From: Zopfochytrium polystomum
Lineage: Eukaryota; Chytridiomycota; Chytridiomycetes; Chytridiales; Chytridiaceae
Reading direction: 5' to 3'
Length of the DNA stretch: 64,000 bases
Assembly: GCA_025765615.1 (NCBI GenBank)
Contig: JAIVFJ010000001.1
Span: 186,001 to 250,000 of the forward strand
In this document: positions 20,422 through 30,632 of the stretch, one piece after another
Numbering within the stretch: position 1 is the stretch's first letter
How the letters are laid out: each line of letters begins with the position of its first letter
Translations under genes and position numbers: made by a program
The notes under the pieces: generated by a model
What the model was told of the DNA's origin: nothing
The model's database searches: none
What the model saw: the letters and a program-made list of their open reading frames with translations, nothing else

Positions 20422-23400
20422 AAAAAAAATGCCTTGACGTTGGAGAAGGGGGAGAAGGGGGAGGCGGAGGGACCACGGGATGGAGGAAATGGGATGGGCT
20501 CGAACGCGGAAAAGTGGCAAGTGGGAAGATGTTATGGAGAATTGATTGGCAAAGAGAAGGGGAACAAGAGCGTTAGAAAAGCTGGTTTGGGAGAAGGGGA
20601 GAGGTACAGGGTCGGTGAAAAGGGGAGTGGCTTGACAGTATAAAAGTTGGAGACGTTGAAACAAAATATGAGTTATAGGACCAATAAGGGCAGTGTCGGT
20701 TAGGCGTTGGTGAAGATCAGAGAACATGTCAGAGCAATATTCAGCGTAAAGATCGGGAATGTGATAGAGGAGGTGGTGATGGACGATAGTGGAGGGAAAG
20801 GAAGCACTGAGGCCCACAATCTTTTTGAAGGCCCGTCGGATGTGGGATGTTTCATTTAAAAGGAAGGTACGGGGGAGGTGCGCAGTCTTCCACAGGAACC
20901 GCAGACGGGGAAGGAGGACATTGCGGAAAACGTATGCAGCGAGTTTGTCCCCTACAACCTTGCCCTGGAGGGTAGTGATTATGTCGGAGATGGTGGTTGA
21001 GATTTGTCGGCGAGCGGCACTAGAGCGTCCATCTGCTGTGAAAAAGTTGCCAAGATGCCTGAAGGGGGAAGAAGGTGGTTGGATGGGAATGGGGGTGTCG
21101 CCCCATAAGATCTGCTGCGGAGTGTTATCGTCGGTGTTGGCGGCCGTGACAAAGATTTTGCGAGTATTTGATTCGATGTTGTTGTGCGACTGATATTCAA
21201 AAAGGATATCAGCTTGGCGCTGCAAATCTGCATGGGAAGTGGCGATGGTGTTGGTGTCGTCGACCAAGGCAAAGCCAGTTACGGACACGGGGGGTGCTGC
21301 AGAAAGAAGGGCGGGGTGGATGGAACGGGGGAGTTCGACAGAAAAGGTGATGCCGAGTGTGTGCTGGTCCAGAGCGCATAGGACAGGGTCCCAAAAAATG
21401 CGCCAATCGAGAGGGCCTTCAAGCGAGCCTTGTTGTATCATGGTACCTATGGGAAAGGTGGGAGACGGGCCAAAAGCGGTTAGTACATATGATCGGAAGC
21501 GAGTTTGCGTATTTGCGCGCATGCGAATATATGACTCTGGGAGGCGGATGCGGCGCCATGCACTAATCAGGCCAGCGACAGGAGCGCTGTCGAAGGCCTT
21601 CTTAATATCGTTCAGCAGGAGGAAAAGGGGGGAGGAGGTTGCATGAGAGAAATCTAAAGCGGAACGGACTAGGTGGAGAGGTGTGTCAGGTGAGGAACCA
21701 GGGAGGGCAGAGAAGTTGCGACCTTTCAGGATGGAGGGGGAAGAGGAGAGAATGTGGGAAATGCGGCGGAGGCGAACACCCTGGACGACCTTGGCAGCCA
21801 ACTCGCAGAGGCTGATGGGGCGGAGATTTGTAAGATCGCCGCCCCACACGTCTTTTTTTGGAATGGGAAAGATAGCAGTGAGCGACCAGGAGGAGGGAAT
21901 GTCGAGGAGCAAGAAGGATCGTTGGATCAAGGACGAAAAGAAGGCGACTGCGTCCGGACCAGCGAGGAGGAGCAGCTCGCGGGAGAGTTGGGACGGCCCA
22001 GCCGCTTTGTTTTTAGCAAGAGAGTTAAGGACGGAGCGGCATTCATCAAGGGAGGGTGGAAGCATGATATTGGCAAAGGTGTCGAGGGCAACGTAAGGGC
22101 GAGGAGTCATTTCGGCATGAAAGGGCGAGGTTGGGGGAAAAGGTTGAAGAGTGCGGGGACGAAACCAATGCTCCACTTGTTGCGCGCAGAGCTGAGGGAT
22201 GTCATCGGGGTTGTGTTCGATGTAAGGTCCATCTGGGCTGTCTGTGAGGATGTGGTCAATGTTGGAGTTGGTGCGTTTCCGGTTGAGGATATTATTGAGG
22301 ACGGTGCGAATTTGGCCGGAGGAGAATAGGTCCTGTCGGCGGTCGATGGCTGTGGCAATATCTGCCCGTTTCAAGGAGGCAGCAGACGAGAGCTGGACGC
22401 GATAAATGGCTTTCCTTAAACGTTGCAGGAGGGGGAGGGTGTTGCTGCGGAAGTCGTCTGCTGACAGCTGGGCGTCGGAGAAACGTGCATGTAGGAGGAG
22501 AAGAGCGTTGCGTTGTGCAGAGACCCCCCATTCCGGAGGGAAGGTGGGAATGGAGGATAAAAAGGAGTGTAGCGGTAGCGTACCATTGTGCATATGTTTC
22601 CATAGTTTTTCGATTTGCTTCCGAGCATGGATGAACGGGGTCAAGCGATGGTCGGCTTTTGTGCGGATGGTGGAGGATCCAGAGCGAGGGAGGAAACGGT
22701 GGCCAGCAGAGATGAGCAGTTCGTGGAAGGACAATGAGAGGTGGTCCAGGGCTTGGATGTATTGGAAAGTGCGGGTGATGGAGGGATATTCGAAAGGAAG
22801 GGAAGGCTGAGCAAGGAAATCGCGTTCTGCTGGTGTAAGACTTGCATCAAGCTCTTGTAGTTCTGTCTTCAGGAGGGGAAGGGCGTTAGCAATGGATTGT
22901 GCAAAATCCACTTTCTGGGCATCTGAGGCATCGTTCGGGCGGAGGATGCGACGGCGAAGGGGATTAAAAGAAAAGGTGGTGTAAGGGCAGATAGCAAGAG
23001 TGACGCAAGAAGGGAAGTGGTCTGAAATATCCTGGAGGTGTGGAAACAGGGTAGGGGATTCGATGGTGGCCGCCATAATGTGGTGAGAAAAGGTGTTGGA
23101 AACCCAGATGCTGTCCAAGCGGGATTGATAGGGAGAGGATCTGGAGGCGTGGGAGAAGAGGGAAAGGTGTGGGTGAAGATAGCGGAAGGTGTCCAAGAAA
23201 CCAGCGGCGGAGAGGGCAGGGAGGAAACCTTGTCGAGCCAACGGAACATGTTCGGCGGTGCTGTGGTCGAGGGGTGAGAGGATGGCATTCCAATCTCCAA
23301 ACCAGTATGAAGGTTGGTTGTTGTTTGAGTCATGATTGAGGAGTTTATTACACCAGGCTCGGAGTGGGGTTGTGTCTGCTGAATGTCGGGAAGATGGCCA

Positions 23401-23778
23401 ATAGACGGAGCGCAGAAATAGGGAACGACGGTGGAAGGACAGAGTGAGGGAGATGCCTCGAGACTCGTGGCAGTCGGTGTTGGTGACGTGTCGGTGAAGA
23501 TTGGTTGAGAGAATGAAGCCCACGCCAGCGTGATGGGTGTCGGTCGAGTCAGTGAAGATGCCTATGAATTTGTCAGCAGAATGTTGGCGAATAGCGAACA
23601 GGGCATTGCGGGCGGAGCAACCGGACTCTTGTATCGCTAGAACAGAGATATCAGCCTCAGTCATCCAGTCGAGGATGGAGATACATTTGGCGGTAAAGTT
23701 ACGTCCGACGTTCCAAGTTGCAAAACGAGGTGGGGGTGGTGCCGGAGGTGGGCCAGGGGGCGGAGGGGATGGAGTCAT
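20359..23778 (-). CDS. LINE ORF2: AP endonuclease and reverse transcriptase
   Basis: A 1,139-aa open frame. The endonuclease (residues about 15-260) shows ATWNVGRNF, AIQESG, WFGDWNAIL, SRLDSIWVS and SDHFP, matching the expected catalytic set. The RT (about 560-860) shows NLRPISLCELAAKVVQ, LNDIKKAFDSAP, QGSLEGPLDW and the active site FALVDDTNTI, where the usual F/Y-x-DD is LVDD. It nicks the target, primes cDNA on the nick and copies the element RNA. The stop at 20359 follows an A8 homopolymer; see the RNase H entry. Confidence 0.92.
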   Translation of the reverse strand: MTPSPPPPGPPPAPPPPRFATWNVGRNFTAKCISILDWMTEADISVLAIQESGCSARNALFAIRQHSADKFIGIFTDSTDTHHAGVGFILSTNLHRHVTNTDCHESRGISLTLSFHRRSLFLRSVYWPSSRHSADTTPLRAWCNKLLNHDSNNNQPSYWFGDWNAILSPLDHSTAEHVPLARQGFLPALSAAGFLDTFRYLHPHLSLFSHASRSSPYQSRLDSIWVSNTFSHHIMAATIESPTLFPHLQDISDHFPSCVTLAICPYTTFSFNPLRRRILRPNDASDAQKVDFAQSIANALPLLKTELQELDASLTPAERDFLAQPSLPFEYPSITRTFQYIQALDHLSLSFHELLISAGHRFLPRSGSSTIRTKADHRLTPFIHARKQIEKLWKHMHNGTLPLHSFLSSIPTFPPEWGVSAQRNALLLLHARFSDAQLSADDFRSNTLPLLQRLRKAIYRVQLSSAASLKRADIATAIDRRQDLFSSGQIRTVLNNILNRKRTNSNIDHILTDSPDGPYIEHNPDDIPQLCAQQVEHWFRPRTLQPFPPTSPFHAEMTPRPYVALDTFANIMLPPSLDECRSVLNSLAKNKAAGPSQLSRELLLLAGPDAVAFFSSLIQRSFLLLDIPSSWSLTAIFPIPKKDVWGGDLTNLRPISLCELAAKVVQGVRLRRISHILSSSPSILKGRNFSALPGSSPDTPLHLVRSALDFSHATSSPLFLLLNDIKKAFDSAPVAGLISAWRRIRLPESYIRMRANTQTRFRSYVLTAFGPSPTFPIGTMIQQGSLEGPLDWRIFWDPVLCALDQHTLGITFSVELPRSIHPALLSAAPPVSVTGFALVDDTNTIATSHADLQRQADILFEYQSHNNIESNTRKIFVTAANTDDNTPQQILWGDTPIPIQPPSSPFRHLGNFFTADGRSSAARRQISTTISDIITTLQGKVVGDKLAAYVFRNVLLPRLRFLWKTAHLPRTFLLNETSHIRRAFKKIVGLSASFPSTIVHHHLLYHIPDLYAEYCSDMFSDLHQRLTDTALIGPITHILFQRLQLLYCQATPLFTDPVPLPFSQTSFSNALVPLLFANQFSITSSHLPLFRVRAHPISSIPWSLRLPLLPLLQRQGIFFLRTTPLCILTTPFLPWQTAF

Positions 23779-23820
23779 TTATTCGTCGTAATCAGAAGAG
23801 AAGAGAAGCCAATATATGTG

Positions 23821-23822
<2 letters not shown>

Positions 23823-23855
<33 letters not shown>
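23823..23855. repeat. 33-nt homopolymer between LINE ORF1 and ORF2
   Basis: T33 on the plus strand, so A33 in the element's sense strand. It lies in the 111-bp spacer between the ORFs and is longer than the element's terminal tail. Confidence 0.92.
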
Positions 23856-23856
<1 letters not shown>

Positions 23857-23889
23857 AAGGAAGGAAACTAGCGATACTAAAGGTGTAAC

Positions 23890-25467
23890 TTAGCGGCGGG
23901 CGCCCCCACGGGCGTGTGTGGTGGAGGTGTGTGAGTTTCTGGGAGTAATAATGTTGCTAGCCACGGATGAGTAAGTGGGTGAGGACATGTTGACGTCGCG
24001 GGCGGGAGATTGGACAGGGGTGGTGTCGCGAGAAGAGGACGAGAAGGTGACACCGCGTGCACGAAGGGCAATATCTAAGGAGTGGTCCAGTGCGTGGGAA
24101 ACGAGAGAGGACACCTCACTATGAAGACCATTTCGGATACCAGTGAGTGCGTTGTCAATTTGGGTTTGGAGGACGGCGTGTAAGTTGTCGCTACGGTCTT
24201 CCAAGGAGGTGAGACGGTCGCTAATGGTTGAGATACTCTCAGTGTTGCTGGCGACGTTGCGGTGAAGAAGTTCCAGAGCTGTAAGGTGCTCACGATTGGC
24301 GTTTTGTTGCTCTGCTGCAAAGGTAGCGGTGGCGGCATCGAGCTGCTGTTTCTGCTGTGCAGTGGACTGAGCGATCAGCGAGCGTATATCCTTCATGAAC
24401 TGGGTCATCTCGAGCCGGTCTGCTTGATGGGGGGGGGACGCCAGGGATGGGGTCGGTTTTGAGGAGGAAGCGGGATTAGAGGGGGCTGAGGGGGGCTCCG
24501 GAAGCGGGGAGGAGACTTTGGGGGCTTGGCGATTAGGCTGGCGAGCAAGCAGGGGGCAAACAGCTGTACTGTGGGCTGTAGCGCCACAGCGCTGGCAACA
24601 GATGAAGGGGGCTTTTTCCGCTGTTTGATAAGGTCGGAGTGCGGTGGGGCGGCCGTTTACAAGGATTGAATCGCCCAAAGAAAGTAGATCGTTGCGAGAA
24701 GGAAAGATAAGGAATGCTTTGTTTGAGCGGCCGGCGGAGTTGGTGGCGGAGTTGTAAAAGCCAGGAGTTCGGACTAGGGTGCAGCCGAGATTGGACACGA
24801 AAGGGGCCAGGTCGTGGGCGGTCAAGGAACGAGGCAGGTTGAACAGCACACCGGTGCGGAAGGACTCGTCAGCCACGCGTTCGACACGTTGGTGTTGGGT
24901 TTCGAGGGGTCGTAGGCTTACACCAGCACCTTCGACAAAAGCGAAGGGGGGAGGGTCAGTCGGTGGGTTCTGGAAAAGTACAAAGGCGCAGGATGTAGCA
25001 GAGCTGCGTTGGTGCGTGAAAGCGATGTCCAGGATCGTGCCACAAGAATTCAGCAGCCGACGGAGCGCGATGGATATAGGGCCTTTGTGTGAAGCAAAAT
25101 CGGGCGCGAGGACACCAGGCGCTAGATAGGTGACCAGGATAATGTTGGTGAAGTCGCGATTGGCGAGGTGCAACGTAGGCTCAAAACGAGGGACACCACG
25201 AGGGGAACGATTGTAGAAAACCGTGTATGTGGAGAAGGCAGCGCGGATTGCGGTGAGGCGGTCGTCGGTGGGCTCGGTGGCGAGGGAGAGCGTAACGTGG
25301 GGGGGGTTCGTGGATTTGGAGATGGGGCGAAGTAGATCGATCGAATTGTCCGTACAGATTTGGGCAATCGCGTCGAGCGTAGGTTGCCAGTTATCGTCAG
25401 GAGGAGGAGGAACCGGGATCTGAAGTTGATAATGAGCAGAGGGTGTGGTGATGGAAAGGTCGGGCAT
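23890..25467 (-). CDS. LINE ORF1 (gag-like, CCHC knuckle)
   Basis: A 525-aa RNA-binding protein of the element. The first 290 residues contain two RRM-like alpha/beta segments. A CCHC zinc knuckle (CQRCGATAHSTAVC, C-x2-C-x4-H-x4-C) lies near residue 295. A Pro/Ser linker and a Gln/Ala/Leu-rich coiled coil (about 350-450) should drive multimers. It is an uninterrupted frame with the ATG at 25467, 80 bp from the element's 5' end. Confidence 0.85.
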   Translation of the reverse strand: MPDLSITTPSAHYQLQIPVPPPPDDNWQPTLDAIAQICTDNSIDLLRPISKSTNPPHVTLSLATEPTDDRLTAIRAAFSTYTVFYNRSPRGVPRFEPTLHLANRDFTNIILVTYLAPGVLAPDFASHKGPISIALRRLLNSCGTILDIAFTHQRSSATSCAFVLFQNPPTDPPPFAFVEGAGVSLRPLETQHQRVERVADESFRTGVLFNLPRSLTAHDLAPFVSNLGCTLVRTPGFYNSATNSAGRSNKAFLIFPSRNDLLSLGDSILVNGRPTALRPYQTAEKAPFICCQRCGATAHSTAVCPLLARQPNRQAPKVSSPLPEPPSAPSNPASSSKPTPSLASPPHQADRLEMTQFMKDIRSLIAQSTAQQKQQLDAATATFAAEQQNANREHLTALELLHRNVASNTESISTISDRLTSLEDRSDNLHAVLQTQIDNALTGIRNGLHSEVSSLVSHALDHSLDIALRARGVTFSSSSRDTTPVQSPARDVNMSSPTYSSVASNIITPRNSHTSTTHARGGARR

Positions 25468-25547
25468 CTGCGGTGCTGGGACAGTGGCGCAGGCGATCGG
25501 CGGTCGTGTGGAGGGAAGCGGAGTGCCAAGTCAGCGGAGTTTTTTGC

Positions 25548-25564
25548 GCTTGCGTGGAAACAGA
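25548..25564. repeat. LINE target-site duplication, right copy
   Basis: GCTTGCGTGGAAACAGA, identical to 18166-18182. The flanking bases differ on both sides, so the repeat length is exactly 17. Confidence 0.92.
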
Positions 25565-25595
25565 AAGATTGCTGGTTGTCACGATGACTAGTTTT

Positions 25596-25615
25596 GGAAG
25601 CTTCTGGACAATTCC
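25596..25615. promoter_or_regulatory. Heat-shock element displaced from sHSP promoter
   Basis: Four 5-bp units GGAAG-CTTCT-GGACA-ATTCC follow the alternating nGAAn/nTTCn rule for HSF binding; three are exact and the third is GAC in place of GAA. It is 31 bp outside the right target-site duplication. Removing the LINE would place it about 65 bp upstream of the sHSP TATA box. Confidence 0.7.
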
Positions 25616-25619
25616 AGCG

Positions 25620-26878
25620 AAAACCGAACCAAAACCAAACCAACCCCCACACAGACAATGACCGAAAGCTGGACGATGCTTGCCCATGCGCCACGCGTTC
25701 AAGTCCAGCGTTTTCAGGTGGGGGAAGTGACGCTCGAAAGCAGAAGGCACCTACCAGCAAACGGGAAGCCTAAGGCAGCACAAGCAACCGAGCCACCGGT
25801 GTTGTTCAGGTGCGCGCCCGCACCGCCTGCTGACAACCATCTGGCAGGCCCTTGGGTTCCCGCACCTCCACGGCAACTGCCGCCACCACACTTGGTCTCT
25901 CCTCGACCCGCACTGCTCCCCACACCACACCAAAATCGACGCTGCACGTTTCTGGTATTTGCCATCAAACAACGATGACTAGAAACGAAGAGTTTGCACA
26001 AAACTGATTTGAGACTGATAATCCGTGGGGCTAGTTCTCCAGTTAAGCGCCATTGCTTGTCCGCCAGATTCAGTCTAAAAATACTACAGGGCACCCCCAT
26101 GTAGCCAAAGCGACAACCTCAATCGCCCTGCAAGTGGAGGCCACATCGCCAACCACAGCCTCGCGGTTCAACGGACCGAGCGACTGCGCAAAATCCTGGT
26201 AACGGGTGCTTAGGTTCCAGAAAAACAAAGGTAAAGAATAAAGGTACCGGGTTCAACGCAATGTCCAGCACCTATTCCTCTTGGAAACAAAGTTCACGTT
26301 CTCTAGCCTTTGGGATCAAGAAGAAAAGCACGAGAAGCCTGACTTCTCTGTGGACTCTCGCCTTTTTGATTCAGTGCGCACCGCCGGCAAGCGAAGTGGA
26401 GGGCCACAACGACCGTCTGGTTCGACAGGAGCAGACTCTGGCCAAAACAGCCGTCAGGCGATCCATAACGAGAAGAGTTTACTGGTTTCACAATGGATAT
26501 TTGGGGGATGGGTGATGGGAGATGAAGCGCCTTGATGTCCTGGAGGGCTGCTGCCGTTATTGAAGAAGGGTTAGCCGTTAGCTGCAACAAGTACGGAAGC
26601 TGAGTTCCGCGGTTTGACCAGAAAGCGGATTGGATGGATGATGGGAGAAACGAGGCCGTTCGTTCGGCGTGATGGGGATAAACAGCAACCACCTTGCTTA
26701 CCCGTCCAGCCCTCACGGCACACCCCCTCGCTTTTTGTCGCGTGGCGGGCAGAGACGGTAGAGCCCGACACGGGTCTTTTATTATTCCCGACAACGTCCA
26801 ATCATGTGCCACCTAGCACACCATATCAGATTTGATTTGCACTCCGCAAATGCGATCCAAAGACTGCCACAAAAACGA

Positions 26879-26913
<35 letters not shown>

Positions 26914-27143
26914 CTTGTCTTCTCTCTTTTTTCCTTTCGGCGGCTCTCTGCGGAAGAGTCACGGATCACGCAAAGCGAAGCGGCTCTCACGGAAGTTCAA
27001 CTTCCGTGTGCAATGGGGGGCTTGTCTGGTGGGCCGAAGACAAGGCGGATTTTTGGCTGTTCCTGTTTCTCGAATAGCGGATCATAAGCTGGCAAAGGAG
27101 AGAGACAGAGAGAGACAGAAAGAGTGAGACAGCGAAGGAAAGG

Positions 27144-27175
<32 letters not shown>

Positions 27176-27431
27176 ACATGACCGATCGGCCGTTGACTGG
27201 GGTTTCATTCTCGCTCCCTCTCGCACAATAAAAACCCGTTCTTAACCCCAATCGCCTCGCCCCTGCCGCCCCCTCTACTCCCTGTTATTTATTACATCAA
27301 CAAACACGCACCGGGCGTCACAGATTGCCGCCTAACCTCCCGTCCACAGTTCGCGTGGAACGACCGACCTTGGACCCAAGTGATCTGTGTCTCGCCCGCC
27401 CAACCACCTCCCCTTCCAATCGGCACAACAT
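25620..27431. other. Intergenic: original upstream flank of sHSP and of MFS gene 1
   Basis: No family-like frame was found. It contains a T23 run (26891-26913) and a (GA)n run (27148-27175). The right end is the likely promoter of the first MFS gene. Confidence 0.45.
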
Positions 27432-29282
27432 ATGGCACTCGAATCTCCCACGCGGTCGCCGTCCAGAGGCTCCAACGTCTCGGCCACGCTGAACGAAACA
27501 CCTGACGTTGACGTGAAGGCCTCGTCATCCCGCGTCGCCATCCAAGTCGAGTCCACCAAAGTGGTGAGTATTTGGCTGCGCGCATGTCCTTGTGGATTGC
27601 AACAAAAGCCGAAAAGACGTTTCGCCGCTCGCTACTCCCCGGCTTTCATTCGTTCTTGCTCGTCTTCAGCTGAAAAGATCTTCGGCACTTCGTTTCGTCA
27701 ACCCAAAAACTAGGTCGACTGGGATGGGCCCGACGATCCGCAGAACCCGCGCAACTGGTCCGCGGTCAAGAAATGGTCAGTCGTCGCAATGCTGAGTATC
27801 TTTACTCTCATGACGTCTATGGGCTCGTCAGTCGTTGCACCGGCCGTACCCTACATGGGCGTTGGTGGGTTAGGGAGAGGGAGACGGACTGCATTTTGAC
27901 GCACAATGCCAAACCAAAAAACAACTGCGCTAACGCCCACTCACCGCACGCCTCGGCCAAAGAGTTTGGACTGACGACCAAGCTACAAGTCGAAATGATT
28001 ATCTCCATTTACGTCGTCGCGTTCGGTGTTGGTCCCTTGATCGTCGGCCCGCTGTCGGAAATTTACGGCCGCCGATGGCTCATGCTCCTCAGCAACATTT
28101 CTTTCTTGGTGTTCAACGTGGCGTGCTCCGTGTCATCCAACTACGCCGAAATGATCGTCTTTCGGTTTTTGGCAGCCTTGTTGGGTAGCGGCCCTATAGC
28201 GGTAAGGGGGTCTGTTTCTCGGCGTCTCTCAACAAACCTCCATTGACCCACTCTCGTAAAATCGCTCTCCCCTTGTCTAGATCGGAGCTGGGATCATCAG
28301 CGACATGTTCTCCGCCGAACAATTCGGCGTGGCCGTCAACATGTACTCACTTGCTCCCCTTCTCGGGCCTGCTGTGGGTCCGATCGTGGGGTCGATCCTG
28401 TCCCAGGACCTGTCGTGGCGATGGACGTTCCACGTCATCACCATCATCGATGGATTCGTCTTCGTCCTCGGCTTCTTCTTCCTGACCGAGTCGTACGCCC
28501 CCGCCCTGCTCGAAGTGAAAGCTGCCCGCATCCGCGCCGAGACGGGCAACCCGGACCTTCAGGTCGCCGGGGGTGGCACCTCCAGCAAGAACATGAAACT
28601 GCTGATCGTCGAGTCCGTCAAGCGACCCTTCATCCTGCTCTTCACGCAGCCCATCGTGCAAATTATCTCCCTCTTTATGGCGTACCTATACGGCATCCTG
28701 TACCTCGTCATCGCAACCTTTACTCAGCTCTGGGTCGTCCGCTACCATCAGTCCCTCTCCATCTCGGGCGTCCACTTCCTCTCCCTCGGCGTCGGTCTCC
28801 TGGGCGGCACGCTCGCCTCCGGGCCGGTCATGGACCGTATCTACGCGCGACTCAAGGCGAAAAACAACGACGTCGGCGTCCCCGAGTACCGCCTCCCGAT
28901 CACGATCCCGTTCGCGTTCCTCCTCCCCGTCGGCCTGTTCTGGTACGGCTGGTCGGCGCAAAACACCGTGTTCTGGCTGGTTCCGGACATTGGCATGATG
29001 CTCTTCGGGCTGACGTTCACGATCGAGTTCCAGGCCCTGACCGTGTACACCGTCGACACGTACCGCCGCTACGCCGCCAGCGCAATGGCCGCTGCGTCGT
29101 TCCTGCGCGCGATCTTTGGCTTTGCGTTCCCGCTGTTTGCGCAAGACATGTACGACAAGCTCGACTACGGGTGGGGGAACTCGGTGCTGGGGTTCGTCTC
29201 GGCGCTGTGCATTCCGGCCTCATTTTTGCTGTACAAGTACGGTGGGTGGCTGCGCGCTCGTAGCACCTACGCTGCGGGATAA
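27432..29282 (+). CDS. MFS transporter, DHA1 drug:H+ antiporter type (copy 1)
   Basis: Four exons (27432-27563, 27714-27864, 27963-28201, 28281-29282) join in frame to give about 507 aa with 12 predicted membrane helices. The cytosolic N terminus holds SPSRGSNVS, then the family signature VDWDGPDDPQNPRNW before helix 1. Loop 2-3 has motif A (GPLSEIYGRR). GPAVGPIVGS after helix 4 resembles motif C. It is probably a plasma-membrane exporter of drugs or polyamines driven by protons; substrate unknown. It forms a tandem pair with the gene at 30633, and intron positions are identical. Confidence 0.92.
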
Positions 29283-29650
29283 GATAAAAATGGGGGGGTG
29301 TTTAGGCTCCAGGCTCTTTGAAAATGGGGGCTCCTTTCGTTGCTTTACCTTTTTTTGGTCATTTCGTCCCCAGAGTCATTATTCTTTTTTTCTTCTGTTA
29401 CTGCTTTCACCGTTAGCGATGGGATGCCCTCCGATAAACTGTTTTTCCGCCACATTGTCGCAACTGTTGTTGGATCCAGGTTCAGCAACACCACCGCAGT
29501 CTCAAGGCTCTATGCAAACTGATTCAGAGAGAAAAAGAAAGGGAAAAAGCACCTCGTCAGTCATTCATCGTTGATTTCAAACCCCCGGTCACTAGCGTCT
29601 ACCTTCAGCAGCCGGTGCAGACTTTAGCCGTGGCCGTATTATCGACTGAG
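29283..29650. other. Intergenic (3' flank of MFS copy 1)
   Basis: No family-like frame; presumed 3' UTR and terminator region. Confidence 0.4.
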
Positions 29651-29800
29651 TCATCCGTGAGAACACTGCCGCTTTTGCGTCCACCTTGACAGCCAGTCCG
29701 GCTTTGCCTTGCCCGAATGAAGTGAAAAAGTCTCGGCTCTAGATCGAGCCACGCTGATGCTCGCTGGGTTGAGTGGGGTTGTGGGTTGTTGAGCGGCCAT
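29651..29800 (-). CDS. Possible small protein (49 aa) behind a CA-rich leader
   Basis: The frame MAAQQPTTPLNPASISVARS is 49 residues long, lies on the opposite strand between the two MFS genes, and sits about 230 bp after a pure (CA)n run (30030-30072). The layout recalls the MPHVNSPAA genes, and both are short and Ser/Thr/Pro-rich, but there is no clear sequence match. Weak call. Confidence 0.25.
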   Translation of the reverse strand: MAAQQPTTPLNPASISVARSRAETFSLHSGKAKPDWLSRWTQKRQCSHG

Positions 29801-30027
29801 CGTCTCGCGGTTGCGGCTGGTGAATGCAGTGCCTGGGAGTTGGGGGAGGAGGTTGGCGGTGGCCGTTGGATGCGCTGGTTCCGTTTGGTGAGGGAGGATG
29901 TTGAAGCCGATTTCGACTGCCGCCAGAAAGAACGAGGCTCGGAGACGGAAAGGTCGAAGGAAGGGGGTGGAAGAAAGGTAAATAAGGACGAAAGGATTCA
30001 GAAGGCCAAGCAAGCAATCAGTGAGTT

Positions 30028-30029
<2 letters not shown>

Positions 30030-30072
<43 letters not shown>
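30030..30072. repeat. (TG)21 microsatellite
   Basis: A pure dinucleotide run. Frames reading Val/Cys or His/Thr through it are artefacts. Confidence 0.95.
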
Positions 30073-30073
<1 letters not shown>

Positions 30074-30632
30074 CGCAGTGAACTATTGGGGAAAAAAAGA
30101 GAAAAACTTGCAAAGAAAAAATTTCTTCGTCCCAAAGCATATGCCGCCCGAGTCCCGCCGGCCGACAGCCCGACCGGCGGAAGTTGCGATTCCGTCCCAC
30201 CCACAGCGTAGAGTGAGTTTGTTACGCAACACAGATTAGGCGGATGACGGCAGAGTGAAAAAAAAAAGTTTCAGGCACTGGAGATCATCGCCCGTTTCCG
30301 TCGTGCACTCTGTCGGAGCTGGTCTCGGATGAATTTCCTCTCAGGCCCGTCAGTCCCTAACAGTCGGCTGGACAGAACCGCCGTCTTTCCTAGTCCTCCT
30401 AGCCGCAGGGAAGCGGGTTGCGAGCGACGGACGGACCAGGCCGCGGAATGGATTGAAGCAGGCAAGCAACAACAACAATATTAATAATAAAAAGTAACAG
30501 ACTTCGGAGAGCGATAAAAAGCCCAGATCGCCCCGCACTCAAACAGCATCTCTGTTCAGCCCGGCCCAAGTCCTCCCTCCCAGACTCCCTCCCACGGCCC
30601 ACCCCCACCACCACCCATCGATCTGCGACAGC

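Larger units (their letters stand above)
18183..25547 (-). mobile_element. Full-length LINE (non-LTR retrotransposon), Tad1-like
   Basis: A 7,365-bp element on the minus strand bounded by a perfect 17-bp direct repeat. From its 5' end it has an 80-bp leader, ORF1 (23890-25467, gag-like with a zinc knuckle), an A33 tract between the ORFs, and ORF2 with AP-endonuclease, reverse transcriptase and RNase H. A C-terminal zinc-finger-like region follows, then AATAAA running into a 14-nt poly(A) tail at 18183-18196. EN-RT-RNH with a separate knuckle ORF1 fits the Tad1 or I group. The perfect duplication and the long open frames point to a recent insertion. Confidence 0.92.

Noticed and set aside
20359..20430. 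Programmed ribosomal frameshift in the LINE
   Set aside because: The A8 run could slip, but a second break at G8 and a third G8 break in an unrelated gene make sequencing or mutational indels simpler. No stimulatory structure was assessed.
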